64,000 bases of DNA from Gammaproteobacteria bacterium (GTDB taxonomy: Bacteria > Pseudomonadota > Gammaproteobacteria > Arenicellales > JAJDZL01). Under the pieces are notes generated by a model. That model was not told the origin of the DNA. It saw nothing but the letters and a program-made list of their open reading frames with translations, and searched no databases. Below, in pieces: positions 54,055-63,408 of the stretch. The stretch's first letter is position 1. Each line of letters begins with the position of its first letter. Made by a program: the position numbers and the translations under genes. The stretch spans positions 1-64,000 of the forward strand of contig JAJEHQ010000019.1 in NCBI GenBank assembly GCA_022823625.1, in the 5' to 3' direction.

Positions 54055-55977
54055 TTATTTGTTGCTGACTGTACTTTTAAGGGCTGAACGAATGCGTTGA
54101 AATCTTTCGTTGATTGATTCGAGGTGTTCTTCAGGGACAGGTCCGGTTAGCCAAAATTCTATCAGTAGATTTTTAATATCGTCCTCCGGGTCCGATCGTT
54201 CGGCTCTTTTCGTCATGACCTCATTGAGACGCATGACGTTGTACTGCATTCGCTCCTTGGCAAACGCAGGTGGAGAATCGAGATCAGCTAACACCTCAAG
54301 CTGCAGACAAATGCTGTTCTTTGCTTCCAGGTTTTGGTTCGTCTGATCGACAAACTTTGTATCGTCTCCTGAATCACCTTCCAGCATGTCGCAAGCGGCA
54401 GCATACCGATCTTGAATGCGAGCTTCAAACGCCCCACAATTGTCTGATATGCTTTCCCATTTCAGCTTACTTTCGTCAACAACTGAATTCGAATTGTTTG
54501 AGTATCGAGCACGTTCCAATGAATCACAGATCTGAGCCTTACTGTTGAGCAGTTGAAACAATGATTCAAGCTTCAAATTTTCAGCTTGCTTGGACAGTTT
54601 CTTGAACTTGGCAACTTCATTGTTAAATTCAGCATCAAGCGAGTCTGATTTGCCTTTTCCAGAGTAAGTCGTCTGTCTCCAACGTCTTTGAATTTCTGAT
54701 GCTCTCGCGGCGGACTCCTGAATTTCATCGTGTGAAAGTTGATTAACGGATTTAATCTCACTGATCAGCAACTGCCTCTGTTCTGTGTTCTTCTTTCTCT
54801 GATTGTCCCTTTCCTTGTGCATCTCTGCGCGTCGCTGAAATTGACGGTCGCAGGCACTTTTAAAGTCCATCCAAAGCTGGTTTTCCTTCTTTTTACGAGT
54901 GCGGACAGCAACTGTTTTCCATTCAACTTGGTAGGACTTTGCCTTATCAATGGCAACCTTGATAGGCTGAGCATCAAGTTCATTCGCTTTTCGGATCAGT
55001 TCCTGACGAAATTGAACACCTCTTTCGCGTTCTCGCTCAAGATATGGCGCAAACTTACTGATCACTTCGTCAAATCGAACGTTTGTGATGTCCCAGTCCT
55101 TTTTGTTTAATGGGACAGCAGCTTTCCATTGTTTCTTCGCCTGTCGAATCGCATCTACAATAACTTCCCAGTCGGGTTTGTGTCCCCAGTCCGTCGAATC
55201 ATAGAGACTTTCAAGATCTGCACAGATATTATTTCGGGCCTTATAGTTTTGTTTCCTCTGCTTCTTTTGGTTCTTAAAAAAAGCTCTGCAAGGAGCGAAT
55301 GCTTCGTTGTAAGCTTCCGAAAAACTCTCCCGAAGTTTTTGATTTGGAAAGTCGCCAGTTTTGTTCCACTTATTCCACTGGTCGCGAATCGCTTTCAGTT
55401 TAGCGTGAAGGTCTTTTGGATGTTCTTCGGAATCCTTAAGTGCGATGAGTTGATCAATCAACCCCTGGCGAGCCTGATTCATTCCCCAATTTCGCCATTT
55501 TTTTAGATTTTGAATCTCAAAACTGAGTTCATTCAGGTTCTTCTGTAATTTTTTGCGACTGGCTGGCTTGTAGTCGATATCATCCAATTTTTTGAGCCTC
55601 GCCTGGCACTGCTCGTAGAGGGAAATGCACTCCCTCAACTGTCCATTTTCGAGCGCCGTTCTCAGATCTTTTACGAGACTCTTTATATGCTTGTACAGAT
55701 TATCCGGGTCTAAAGAACTGCTCTCTGACTCAGCACCATTAGCGTCACTATCCGAAGATTCAGAAACGGAATCCTCAGATGCAACCGGCACATTAGGTTT
55801 GGAATCGTTCGATTCTGTGGCAGTCTGTGTTGCGTCAATCACATTGGTTGAATCGACTTCTTGAAGGTCTTCCGAGGGAGCGACTGATTCATCAGACTTT
55901 GAACTCAAGCTTTCAGAGTTGGTAGGGGCGTCTGATTGATTGTTTGAATCCTTGGGATTGTCGATATCGCCAACCAT
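54055..55977 (-). CDS. DUF349 domain protein, helical
   Basis: This 640-aa protein has an acidic Ser/Asp/Glu-rich disordered N-terminus (1-90) followed by a series of long helices rich in Lys, Trp and Gln. The repeated LRESFSEAYNEAFAPCRAFF and WNKWNKTGDF-type segments are characteristic of DUF349 repeats, several of which are present (about 160-450). The molecular function is not established. The ATG at 55977 lies 28 nt downstream of an intrinsic-terminator-like hairpin on the same strand. Confidence 0.8.
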   Translation of the reverse strand: MVGDIDNPKDSNNQSDAPTNSESLSSKSDESVAPSEDLQEVDSTNVIDATQTATESNDSKPNVPVASEDSVSESSDSDANGAESESSSLDPDNLYKHIKSLVKDLRTALENGQLRECISLYEQCQARLKKLDDIDYKPASRKKLQKNLNELSFEIQNLKKWRNWGMNQARQGLIDQLIALKDSEEHPKDLHAKLKAIRDQWNKWNKTGDFPNQKLRESFSEAYNEAFAPCRAFFKNQKKQRKQNYKARNNICADLESLYDSTDWGHKPDWEVIVDAIRQAKKQWKAAVPLNKKDWDITNVRFDEVISKFAPYLERERERGVQFRQELIRKANELDAQPIKVAIDKAKSYQVEWKTVAVRTRKKKENQLWMDFKSACDRQFQRRAEMHKERDNQRKKNTEQRQLLISEIKSVNQLSHDEIQESAARASEIQRRWRQTTYSGKGKSDSLDAEFNNEVAKFKKLSKQAENLKLESLFQLLNSKAQICDSLERARYSNNSNSVVDESKLKWESISDNCGAFEARIQDRYAAACDMLEGDSGDDTKFVDQTNQNLEAKNSICLQLEVLADLDSPPAFAKERMQYNVMRLNEVMTKRAERSDPEDDIKNLLIEFWLTGPVPEEHLESINERFQRIRSALKSTVSNK

Positions 55978-56005
55978 TGCAAATTAACATTGACTGTAAA
56001 GATAG

Positions 56006-56030
56006 AAAAAGGCGTTGTATTGCTAACGCC
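56006..56030 (-). terminator. Intrinsic terminator upstream of the DUF349 gene
   Basis: On the minus strand GGCGTT and AACGCC (56011-56016 and 56025-56030) form a six-pair GC-rich stem with an 8-nt loop, followed by TTTTTC. It lies between dinB and the DUF349 start. It could end dinB transcription or attenuate the DUF349 transcript. The rest of the 55978-56333 gap holds nothing recognisable. Confidence 0.6.
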
Positions 56031-56333
56031 CGATTCTTGGTGGTGAAATTAGGTGGTAGATTCTTTGCGTTGCAATTGTAATGAAACACTGACGAAACTT
56101 CAACATCGACCGCAGATTTGGCCAGTCGACTTTTCTTGTTTCGAGAATATAGATTTTAATGTAATTTAATCGAAGAGAATAAATTTGTGATTTGAGCGGT
56201 TGACAGCCACTGTAACTTTGCGAATTCGATGAGGATTCACGTCAGAATTCCATTGGCTGAACGCGAAGTGGCTTCCGCAGGAAGCTCAGCATGCCAAGTG
56301 TAGGTAGACGGGCAGTTAATTTCGATTCAAAAG

Positions 56334-57485
56334 CTATTTTGATCGATCAATACCTCGATGCAATGCACCCGAGCCAAATTTTCGGTTGACATCGTCCATT
56401 ACGTCGTCGATTTTCTTCTGACGTTCCGAATCGTCAAATTCCAAGTGTGATTGGATTTTATCGGCAGCCGGTTCCAGCGAACTGATTTGAACGCCAATCA
56501 ACCGAATTTTGAAGTGCCCATCAAGTGTTTTTCGAAGAAGGTTCTGGACACTCTTCCAGATAACCTGAGTAACATCCGTGGCATCTGATAAAGTCAGGTG
56601 TCTGGATAGCGTTTTGAATTTTGAATCTCTTAACTTGATTCCAACTGTTCGCGCCCGCAACTTCTTTGTTCTGAGTCGAGTTGCGATTTTTTCAGTTAAC
56701 CCCAGCAACGTGTTTTCAAGGTGATCGAATTCTTCAACATCGACTGAAAATGTCGTTTCTGTTGATATTGATACGGACTCCCTATGCGGTACAACTTTTC
56801 GAGAGTCTTCTCCTCTTGCAAGCTGTAGCAGGTGTTCCGTTGAATTTCCTAGAAATTGACGTAGAATCTCGGGATTTGTAATTCGGAAATCACGAATAGT
56901 AAGAATACCGGCCGACTTCAGCTTTTTTTCTGTCACTTGACCAATTCCCCAAAGCCGATTGATCGGTAAGGGATCAAGAAACAGATCAAGTGGTGGGTCA
57001 ACCCTGACAAATCCGTCAGGTTTTTTAAGATCGCTGGCAATTTTGGCGACAAATTTATTGGGAGCGATTCCGACGGATGCTGTCAGCTGTAACTCGTCAA
57101 GTATCTCTTTTTTGATACGCTTGGCGATTGTTGTAGCATCACCCCAAAGGCGCGTACTACCCGAGACATCAAGAAATGCTTCGTCAATCGAAAGTGGCTC
57201 AACCAGAGGTGTGTATCGATCAAAAATCTCGCAAATTTGATTGGAAATATCAACATAGTAGGACATGCGCATCGGTACGAATATCAAATCAGGGTATAGC
57301 CTTTCTGCAGTGGAAGAAGGCATTGCGCTTCGAATTCCGTATTGTCTGGCTTCGTAACTTGCTGCAGCAACCACACCCCTTTCCTGTGATCTGCCACCGA
57401 CTACAATTGGTTGTCCCAGCAGTTCAGGATTATCACGCTGCTCAACAGAAGCGTAGAATGCGTCCATGTCAACGTGAATAATCAA
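56334..57485 (-). CDS. dinB: DNA polymerase IV (DinB)
   Basis: DinB is a Y-family translesion polymerase. The 383-aa protein begins MIIHVDMDAFYASVEQRD with the first catalytic Asp. SIDEAFLDVSGS (about 102) holds the second acidic pair, ASVGIAPNKFVAKIASD and the helix-hairpin-helix GIGQVTEKKL follow, then the little-finger domain. The full length is present. The C-terminus lacks an obvious clamp-binding QLVLGL-type end. It is separate from the flanking genes; no LexA box was found in the upstream gap. Confidence 0.93.
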   Translation of the reverse strand: MIIHVDMDAFYASVEQRDNPELLGQPIVVGGRSQERGVVAAASYEARQYGIRSAMPSSTAERLYPDLIFVPMRMSYYVDISNQICEIFDRYTPLVEPLSIDEAFLDVSGSTRLWGDATTIAKRIKKEILDELQLTASVGIAPNKFVAKIASDLKKPDGFVRVDPPLDLFLDPLPINRLWGIGQVTEKKLKSAGILTIRDFRITNPEILRQFLGNSTEHLLQLARGEDSRKVVPHRESVSISTETTFSVDVEEFDHLENTLLGLTEKIATRLRTKKLRARTVGIKLRDSKFKTLSRHLTLSDATDVTQVIWKSVQNLLRKTLDGHFKIRLIGVQISSLEPAADKIQSHLEFDDSERQKKIDDVMDDVNRKFGSGALHRGIDRSK

Positions 57486-57621
57486 GAGTTCAAGCCTAGT
57501 GTTCTAGACGCGCCTCAATTGAAAGAGTGAGACCGTTGGCTGTTAGATCCGGTCAAACCTGTAGAAGATTCGCTGGCTCAGAGCCCCCACTGGTCAAGCC
57601 AAGAATTCTATTGACTTAAAA

Positions 57622-58440
57622 TCAACACTCAATAGGCGTTTCGTTTAGGTTGCCCCACTCTGACCACGAACCCGCATAACCTCTTATGCGGTCGTACCCC
57701 AGCGACTTCAGCATAGCATAACTGTGTGATGAACGGTGGTGGGTTTGGCAATAAGTAATGATTTCCTTGTCAGGAGTGATGCCTTGCTTATGAAGCATAT
57801 CAAGTAACTCTTCACTCGATTTGAAACGGTTGTTGCGAGTACGATCTATTGTGTCAAGCCAATTAACATTACGCGCACCCGGGATGTGTCCGCCGCGCAA
57901 TGACCGAACATCAAATCCTTGATATTCCATCGGCGACCTCGCATCCAGAATGCCGACGTCTGAATCACCTATTTTCGACAAAATATAATTTTTGTCAGCG
58001 TGCGATTTGCCGTTGACATAGGCCGCGTAGTCGCTACGTTCGGTTTTTAGAGGTACTCCCCATTCAATCGGGTGGCCCTCATTTTTCCACGCTGTAAAAC
58101 CTCCGTTCAACAACGAACTACTTGGATGAGCCAATACGTCAAGTGTCCATAGCAAACGGGATGCCCTTCCGTTTCCTTCCGAATCGTAAGCAACCACATG
58201 TTTTTCTCTTGTTAAACCAATGGCAGACAATGCCTCTTGAAGGACTTCCAGCGGTGGTAGCTGTCCACTGGCAGGCGGTTGACCCGATACAATGTCCAGA
58301 TAGTCCACGTGAACGGCGCCTGGAATACGTTCTTTCTCGTAGGCATCGAAATCGCCTACGTCGACAACGATCAGTTCGGGTGAATCAAGAACTGATTCTA
58401 GTTCGCTTGGTTCCAACAAGAAATTCAAATCTAGTGTCAT
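57622..58440 (-). CDS. sseA: Two-domain sulfurtransferase (SseA-like)
   Basis: This 272-aa protein has two rhodanese domains: an inactive N-terminal one (LIVVDVGDFDAYEKERIPGA) and a catalytic C-terminal one with Cys in TYCQTHHRSS (about 230). The active-site loop CQTHHRS is closer to thiosulfate-type enzymes than to the CGSGVTA of 3-mercaptopyruvate sulfurtransferase, so the donor is uncertain. It is the only gene on this strand between dinB and the AT-rich gap. Confidence 0.82.
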   Translation of the reverse strand: MTLDLNFLLEPSELESVLDSPELIVVDVGDFDAYEKERIPGAVHVDYLDIVSGQPPASGQLPPLEVLQEALSAIGLTREKHVVAYDSEGNGRASRLLWTLDVLAHPSSSLLNGGFTAWKNEGHPIEWGVPLKTERSDYAAYVNGKSHADKNYILSKIGDSDVGILDARSPMEYQGFDVRSLRGGHIPGARNVNWLDTIDRTRNNRFKSSEELLDMLHKQGITPDKEIITYCQTHHRSSHSYAMLKSLGYDRIRGYAGSWSEWGNLNETPIEC

Positions 58441-58960
58441 TGAAATAAAATCTTACATTACTCGATTATTTAAAACAATAATTCTAAAAACTACCAATCT
58501 GACAATTAATTTTAGAATAGAGTGCTAAATATAATCTCAAAAATAAATTTGTCAAGGGTGATTTTGAAGAAATTTTCCTAAGTTCGGCGATTTATGACCA
58601 CAAGCACTTGAGATTCTGGTTATGAAATTCGATATTCACTTCAAGCGCAGTCCGTTCGGTTGTGAAAAATCAAATTCTGCTCTTGGGAATTGAACGATCA
58701 ATCGACCGTCAAAAACAAAACTTGAAGCATAAAAGTTATCCACAAAATTTGTTAATAACTTTGTGAGTATCTTGTGCAAATAGCGAAGTACTGCTGTTTC
58801 ATTATGTGGTAAATAATTGACCACCTAGTTCACATCAAAATTTCGTAGGAAGCGAAAAAAATCAAATAAATATGAATAATAACAAGTAAATAAAAATTGT
58901 ATATGTGACAGGTAGTCAAATTTGAATGCTAAATATTAATATCGGAAATTATTCAAAATT
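58441..58960. other. AT-rich gap upstream of relA with a DnaA box
   Basis: 520 bp without a supported gene. TTATCCACA at 58736-58744 is a perfect DnaA box. Several weaker CACA/TGTG elements lie nearby (58767, 58776, 58805, 58830), followed by a very AT-rich stretch (58855-58960) up to relA. The layout recalls a DnaA-regulated or unwinding region, but no replication genes adjoin it. The relA promoter must lie here. Confidence 0.45.
58736..58744 (+). promoter_or_regulatory. Perfect DnaA box
   Basis: TTATCCACA matches the high-affinity DnaA-binding consensus exactly, about 220 bp upstream of relA. It may link relA expression to DnaA or simply titrate DnaA; binding is inferred from the match alone. 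Confidence 0.5.
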
Positions 58961-61132
58961 TTGGATGATAGAGAAAAGAAATTGAAACGCACTCTGGAAA
59001 CAATTCATTCGCAGCGAAGTGCGAAAACGCGCTTTAAACTCTTTCAGTATGAGCGGGCAGTCAATTTGATACGGGAAGTTACAGACCTGTTCTCCGATGA
59101 AACATGTGTGATCAACCGATCACTGACGGATACGATTTCTTTGTTGATTGAAACCGATGCAGACCAAGATTCCAGCATGGTCGCGATATTGCGAGGTTAC
59201 AGGGATTCTTTATCTATCCGGAAAGAAGCGGTCCGAAAGCGCTTAGGCGGATCTGTTGCCAATCTTTATCAGAGTGCGGAGCGATTGGATACTCTTTCTG
59301 TAAATATGGGGCGGGTCGATGTACAGGATGTAGCATCCAATCAGCAAATTGATTTCAGCAGAATTCTTATTACCATGGTTGATGATCCGCGTGTGGTGAA
59401 CATTCACCTCGCGGAATTGCTTATTCAAATGAGAGGAGCCAAGACTCTATCGGAGGCAGCACAGCAGTCGCTTGCAAAACAGGTGCTATCGGTTTATACG
59501 CCGCTTGCAAATAAGCTTGGAATGTGGCGATTCAAATGGGAACTCGAAGACCTGTCATTCAAATACACAAATCGCGCGGAATTTGATCGGATTGCTTATC
59601 AGCTGGATGGACGTCGGGTAGAACGTGAAGCCTACATTGACACCTTTGTCGCGGAACTTCAATCCCTAATGGACAACTCAAACATTGACGCAACCGTCAA
59701 TGGACGAGCCAAACATTTGTATGGCATCTGGCGAAAACTGAACCGAAAAAGTGTCCAGTTTGACAGCTTGTTCGATGTACGCGCAGTTCGTATTCTGGTC
59801 AACGACATTGCCTCCTGCTATGCAGCATTAGGTGCAGTGCACGCCTCGTGGACTGCGGTTGAAAATGAATTTGATGACTACATATCGGCGCCGAAACCGA
59901 ATGGATACCAGTCGCTTCACACAGCGATCTACGGCCCGAACTCCAAAACTGTCGAAGTGCAAATCAGGACCTGGCAGATGCACAATGACTGTGAATTTGG
60001 GGTTGCAGCACACTGGTTGTATAAGGAAGACAACAATTCCAGTACCTATCAGGAAGGAAAAATTCGGCTGCTACGCCAACTAATGGAATGGAAGGAAGAT
60101 ATTGCGGACTCGCAGTCAAACGACACTTCTAAATCCGATGACAGTAATTTGGCGAGCACTTATGTATTCACACCAGCCGGAAAAGTGGTGGAGTTGCCTG
60201 CATTCTCAACTCCCATTGATTTCGCCTACGCCATTCATACTGAAGTCGGACACAGGTGCAGAGGTGCGCGGGTAAACGGTCGTATTGTATCGCTCACGCA
60301 CGTACTCAAAACGGGCGATTGGGTTGAAATTCAAACGGTAAAGTCTGGCGGCCCAAGCCGCGACTGGCTGTCGTCAAACCAGAATTTTGTAGTCTCTTCC
60401 AGAGCCAAGGCCAGAATTCGCCGGTGGTTCAAACTGGAAGAATATAGTCGATACGAAGCTCAAGGACGTACATTGCTGGAAAAGGAACTTGCCAAACACG
60501 GCTTGTCAAAAATCAACTTTGAAAAGTTGGCTTTGAGCAACGGTTACAAGAACAGTGAAATTTTCCTCGCGGCAATCGGAATGAAGGAATTGAAGGCTAC
60601 CCATGCCATTTCAAGTCTGATCGAATCCGAGCCTGAAGAATCGGAAATCAAACTGTCCAAACGTGGATTGGAACCAATTGCTCCAGCACTATCAGTTCTG
60701 GGTATCGGAAACCTGCTTACGAATCATGCGTCGTGTTGTGGACCACTGCCTGGCGACGATGTCATCGGTTATGTCACCGTATCCCGCGGAGTGACCATTC
60801 ACAAGCGCGATTGCGGCAACATAAAGCGAATGTTGGAAACTCATCCTGACCGGCTGTTGCCGGTTGACTGGGAGTATAACCAAACGACAAACTACCCTGT
60901 TGATTTAGAGATGATTGCAGAAGGTCGATCAGGATTACTACAGGAAATAACCTCGGTCATGTCAAATCTGGGTGTCAGTTTAATCGCGCTGAATACACCT
61001 CACATTCGGTCAAATGAAGTGGGCCGAATAAGCATGACCATTGAAATTAGTACCGCGGTTGAATTAAAAAATGTATTAGCGAGACTCAGAGGTTTGGACC
61101 GGGTAATTCGCGTCCGGCGCCAGCAGCCTTGA
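58961..61132 (+). CDS. relA: RelA, GTP pyrophosphokinase (ppGpp synthetase)
   Basis: RelA makes (p)ppGpp on stalled ribosomes during amino-acid starvation. The 723-aa protein has a degenerate HD domain (LITMVDDPRVVNIHLAELL, lacking the His-Asp pair) and the synthetase domain (FDSLFDVRAVRIL, KPNGYQSLHTA). The EFDD motif before KPNGYQS is the acidic ExDD form of monofunctional RelA, not the RxKD of SpoT. TGS (FTPAGKVVELPAFSTPIDFA), helical, zinc-finger-like and ACT domains follow. The start is TTG; no in-frame ATG is near. It is convergent with the NRDE gene, 1 bp apart. Confidence 0.95.
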   Translation: MDDREKKLKRTLETIHSQRSAKTRFKLFQYERAVNLIREVTDLFSDETCVINRSLTDTISLLIETDADQDSSMVAILRGYRDSLSIRKEAVRKRLGGSVANLYQSAERLDTLSVNMGRVDVQDVASNQQIDFSRILITMVDDPRVVNIHLAELLIQMRGAKTLSEAAQQSLAKQVLSVYTPLANKLGMWRFKWELEDLSFKYTNRAEFDRIAYQLDGRRVEREAYIDTFVAELQSLMDNSNIDATVNGRAKHLYGIWRKLNRKSVQFDSLFDVRAVRILVNDIASCYAALGAVHASWTAVENEFDDYISAPKPNGYQSLHTAIYGPNSKTVEVQIRTWQMHNDCEFGVAAHWLYKEDNNSSTYQEGKIRLLRQLMEWKEDIADSQSNDTSKSDDSNLASTYVFTPAGKVVELPAFSTPIDFAYAIHTEVGHRCRGARVNGRIVSLTHVLKTGDWVEIQTVKSGGPSRDWLSSNQNFVVSSRAKARIRRWFKLEEYSRYEAQGRTLLEKELAKHGLSKINFEKLALSNGYKNSEIFLAAIGMKELKATHAISSLIESEPEESEIKLSKRGLEPIAPALSVLGIGNLLTNHASCCGPLPGDDVIGYVTVSRGVTIHKRDCGNIKRMLETHPDRLLPVDWEYNQTTNYPVDLEMIAEGRSGLLQEITSVMSNLGVSLIALNTPHIRSNEVGRISMTIEISTAVELKNVLARLRGLDRVIRVRRQQP

Positions 61133-61133
61133 A

Positions 61134-61919
61134 TTACGAAGTGAGTTCAGAAAGGTGAAAATTGAACTGACGTTGCGACTGACAGTCACGAGAATTTTCA
61201 CCGAAGGTTCGCTCTTCAAAATAGACATTCAGTTGGTGGTCGACAAGCACTACAGTGGAACTTCGGGTGCCATAATTTCTGGACTTGATAAAAATTGGTA
61301 CATCCTTCGAGTGGGTGGAATTCGCCGAACTGAGACAAGTTTTATTTTGAATTGAATCATATGAATTTTGGTCGGACAGAATTTCAAAAATTCTGTCATG
61401 ACGCACCGTTTCATCATTTCGAAGATGACTGGCTAGCAGTTCTTTTCCAACCAACACTCGAGGCCACGGAGAGTTAATGAAAGAATTGCTAAGTGCGTGA
61501 ATGCCGGAATTCAAATTTGTCGCAAGATGTGACCAGTTTGACTGGTAACGAAGCTGAGAGTAATCACCGAACAAAATGCTGTATCCGTTATATTCATCCC
61601 GATTCTGAAGCAGTAGTTTCGCATATTGATCTATAGATTGACTGGATTGCAAAAATTTGCTGACGAGCTCACCTCGACTCCGAAGTGGCTCGTGCTTTGA
61701 TCCTGAATCGAGGCGATTGGTAATTGCGGCTATTCGACCGGTTCGGCTGATGCCTAGCCACGTGCCTTGGGCTTCTAGATCACGACCGGCCAGTGTGTCC
61801 GGATGGTTGTCCCAGAAATCAGCGGCCGCGGTCGGACGCTGATAATACTCATCCCGGTTAGCGGCCAGTATGAACGGGTATTGATGGCTTTTCTGAAATG
61901 CAACGAAAATGACGCACAC
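61134..61919 (-). CDS. NRDE (TANGO2-like) family protein
   Basis: This 261-aa protein has the family-defining ANRDEYYQRPTAAADFW near residue 20, the GRDLEAQGTWLGISRTGRIAAITN segment with its GTWLG, and a catalytic-type N-terminal Cys (MCVIF) as in Ntn-hydrolase-like TANGO2 relatives. The function of bacterial members is unclear; roles in heme or lipid handling have been proposed for eukaryotic TANGO2. It is convergent with relA. Confidence 0.88.
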   Translation of the reverse strand: MCVIFVAFQKSHQYPFILAANRDEYYQRPTAAADFWDNHPDTLAGRDLEAQGTWLGISRTGRIAAITNRLDSGSKHEPLRSRGELVSKFLQSSQSIDQYAKLLLQNRDEYNGYSILFGDYSQLRYQSNWSHLATNLNSGIHALSNSFINSPWPRVLVGKELLASHLRNDETVRHDRIFEILSDQNSYDSIQNKTCLSSANSTHSKDVPIFIKSRNYGTRSSTVVLVDHQLNVYFEERTFGENSRDCQSQRQFNFHLSELTS

Positions 61920-61986
61920 GGTTTACTGAACACAGAAGTACGAAAATTTACAAATTGAGAAAAGACTGAGCTGACTGATCGTCATT

Positions 61987-62022
61987 CAAAAAAGAAGCCA
62001 GGCGCATGAAGTTTTACCTGGC
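61987..62022 (-). terminator. Intrinsic terminator of the cupin gene
   Basis: On the minus strand GCCAGG and CCTGGC (arms 62017-62022 and 61997-62002) form a stem followed by TTCTTTTTTG, 25 bp after the cupin stop. Confidence 0.65.
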
Positions 62023-62046
62023 AGAAAAAGTACAATAATTAGTTCC

Positions 62047-62445
62047 CTAAATTGGCGGTTCGCAGGCGACTGTGTCAATTTTTGAGGGCAGTGTGACTTC
62101 CAGGAGTTCCATATCCTCGGATGTAGCAGTTTCATTGTGTCGCATTCCACCTGGTAGGTATAGAGAGTCTCCTTTTTCGAGGTGAAATTTATCGCCGGTT
62201 TCAAATTCCATATCGATCCAACCATTCAAAATGTACAGAAATTGACAATCACAGTTGTGGTAATGCCATCCTGTCGGCTCCGTCATGCCTTTGATGGCAG
62301 TCATTGTTTGTGCATTTAATTTACCCAGACTCCCGGTTTTCGCGCCAAGATCTCGATAGACAAAAAAACTTCTACGCCCAGGAATTTCAGGAGCAGTTTC
62401 TGGTGTAGTGCGAGTGAGTTCCTGAGTTTTCGCGTTCACATTCAT
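62047..62445 (-). CDS. Cupin domain protein
   Basis: This 132-aa single cupin has the two metal-site motifs GWHYHNCDCQFLYILNG (about 65-81) and GDSLYLPGGMRHNE (about 95-108). The His residues should bind a divalent metal. The ATG at 62445 (MNVNAKTQELTR) is preferred because the longer frame to 62565 would overlap the divergent rlmE start. The substrate is unknown; small cupins serve as dioxygenases, isomerases or sensors. Confidence 0.8.
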   Translation of the reverse strand: MNVNAKTQELTRTTPETAPEIPGRRSFFVYRDLGAKTGSLGKLNAQTMTAIKGMTEPTGWHYHNCDCQFLYILNGWIDMEFETGDKFHLEKGDSLYLPGGMRHNETATSEDMELLEVTLPSKIDTVACEPPI

Positions 62446-62526
62446 AAGTAGACATTCGGATGGTTCGACATAGAGAGTATAACTCTTTTTTGCAAAAAGA
62501 TATTCCACAGACTTTCGAGGTTTTGA

Positions 62527-63192
62527 ATGAGTGGTTCTTCCAAACGTCCTGTTTCGAAATGGCAAAGATTCAGACAGAAAGATGTATTTGTGCGGGACGC
62601 TTCCCGACTGGGAGTTCGGTCGCGATCGTTTTTCAAATTGGAAGAACTGGATCAGCAGTTTAAGTTACTGAAATCCGGAATGACGGTGCTGGACCTTGGA
62701 GCGTCTCCAGGCGGCTGGTCGCAGTATGCACAATCAAAAGTTGGGAATAAAGGTATGGTGCTTGCAACTGATATACTCAGCATGCAGCCCATATCGGGAG
62801 TTCAGTTTGTTCAGTGCGATCTTGCCGGTAATGATGCGCCAATGAGGCTGTTCGATCATCTGCAACAGCGCAAAGTGGACTTGGTGTTGTCTGATATGGC
62901 GCCAAATATTACCGGGAACGCAACGATCGATTCCAGAAACTATTTTGATTTATATACTGCAATCTTCAAAGTCTGTGAAGTGGTGCTCATCGAATCCGGT
63001 TCGCTGGCGTTTAAGTTTTTTCAAACAGAGGAAACTTCAATTCTGAAACAGAACTGTAAATTTCTGTTTGATACCTGCAAAATCTACAAACCGCAGTCTT
63101 CCCGGTCCACAAGTCAGGAGTCATACATGGTGTCAAGAAACTATCACCCCCAAAATATGGCAGAATCACCGCTTGCTCTTCGTTTCACCTAG
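62527..63192 (+). CDS. rlmE: 23S rRNA (uridine-2'-O)-methyltransferase RlmE (FtsJ)
   Basis: RlmE methylates U2552 of 23S rRNA in the late 50S subunit. The 221-aa protein has the N-terminal SKWQRFRQKDVFV with the first catalytic Lys, SAM-binding LDLGASPGGWSQYA (about 57-70) and DLVLSDMAPN (about 119-128). It also has FKFFQ (third catalytic Lys) and SQESYMV with the last Glu, so the K-D-K-E tetrad is complete. It precedes ftsH, as in E. coli. Confidence 0.94.
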   Translation: MSGSSKRPVSKWQRFRQKDVFVRDASRLGVRSRSFFKLEELDQQFKLLKSGMTVLDLGASPGGWSQYAQSKVGNKGMVLATDILSMQPISGVQFVQCDLAGNDAPMRLFDHLQQRKVDLVLSDMAPNITGNATIDSRNYFDLYTAIFKVCEVVLIESGSLAFKFFQTEETSILKQNCKFLFDTCKIYKPQSSRSTSQESYMVSRNYHPQNMAESPLALRFT

Positions 63193-63202
63193 TCTGATGT
63201 AG

Positions 63203-63230
63203 TTGACAGGTAAACTGGTAATCGTATCTG
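63203..63230 (+). promoter_or_regulatory. Possible promoter upstream of ftsH
   Basis: TTGACA (63203-63208) and TATCTG (63225-63230) are spaced 16 bp apart. The -10 is a poor match. No sigma-32 consensus (CTTGAAA with CCCCAT-T) was found in the rlmE-ftsH gap. Confidence 0.35.
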
Positions 63231-63408
63231 TGTAACCCTCAACCAATATTCTGTTAAAATGACTGAAGTTGGTTTATGAATAAACACTTGTAATTGATCA
63301 ATCAGACCTCACTTGGTTACCCAACGGGTGGACCGGTACTATTTCGCTCGGCTTCAAACTTAACGTTACATATCTGCGTAATCAAGTAATTCATACAGGG
63401 CAGTAATT

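Noticed and set aside
58636-58824. 62-codon minus-strand frame in the relA upstream gap
   Set aside because: No recognisable family. It spans the DnaA box region and has no supporting context.
58441-58960. Chromosomal origin oriC
   Set aside because: Only one perfect DnaA box, few GATC sites and no dnaA, dnaN, gidA or rpmH nearby.
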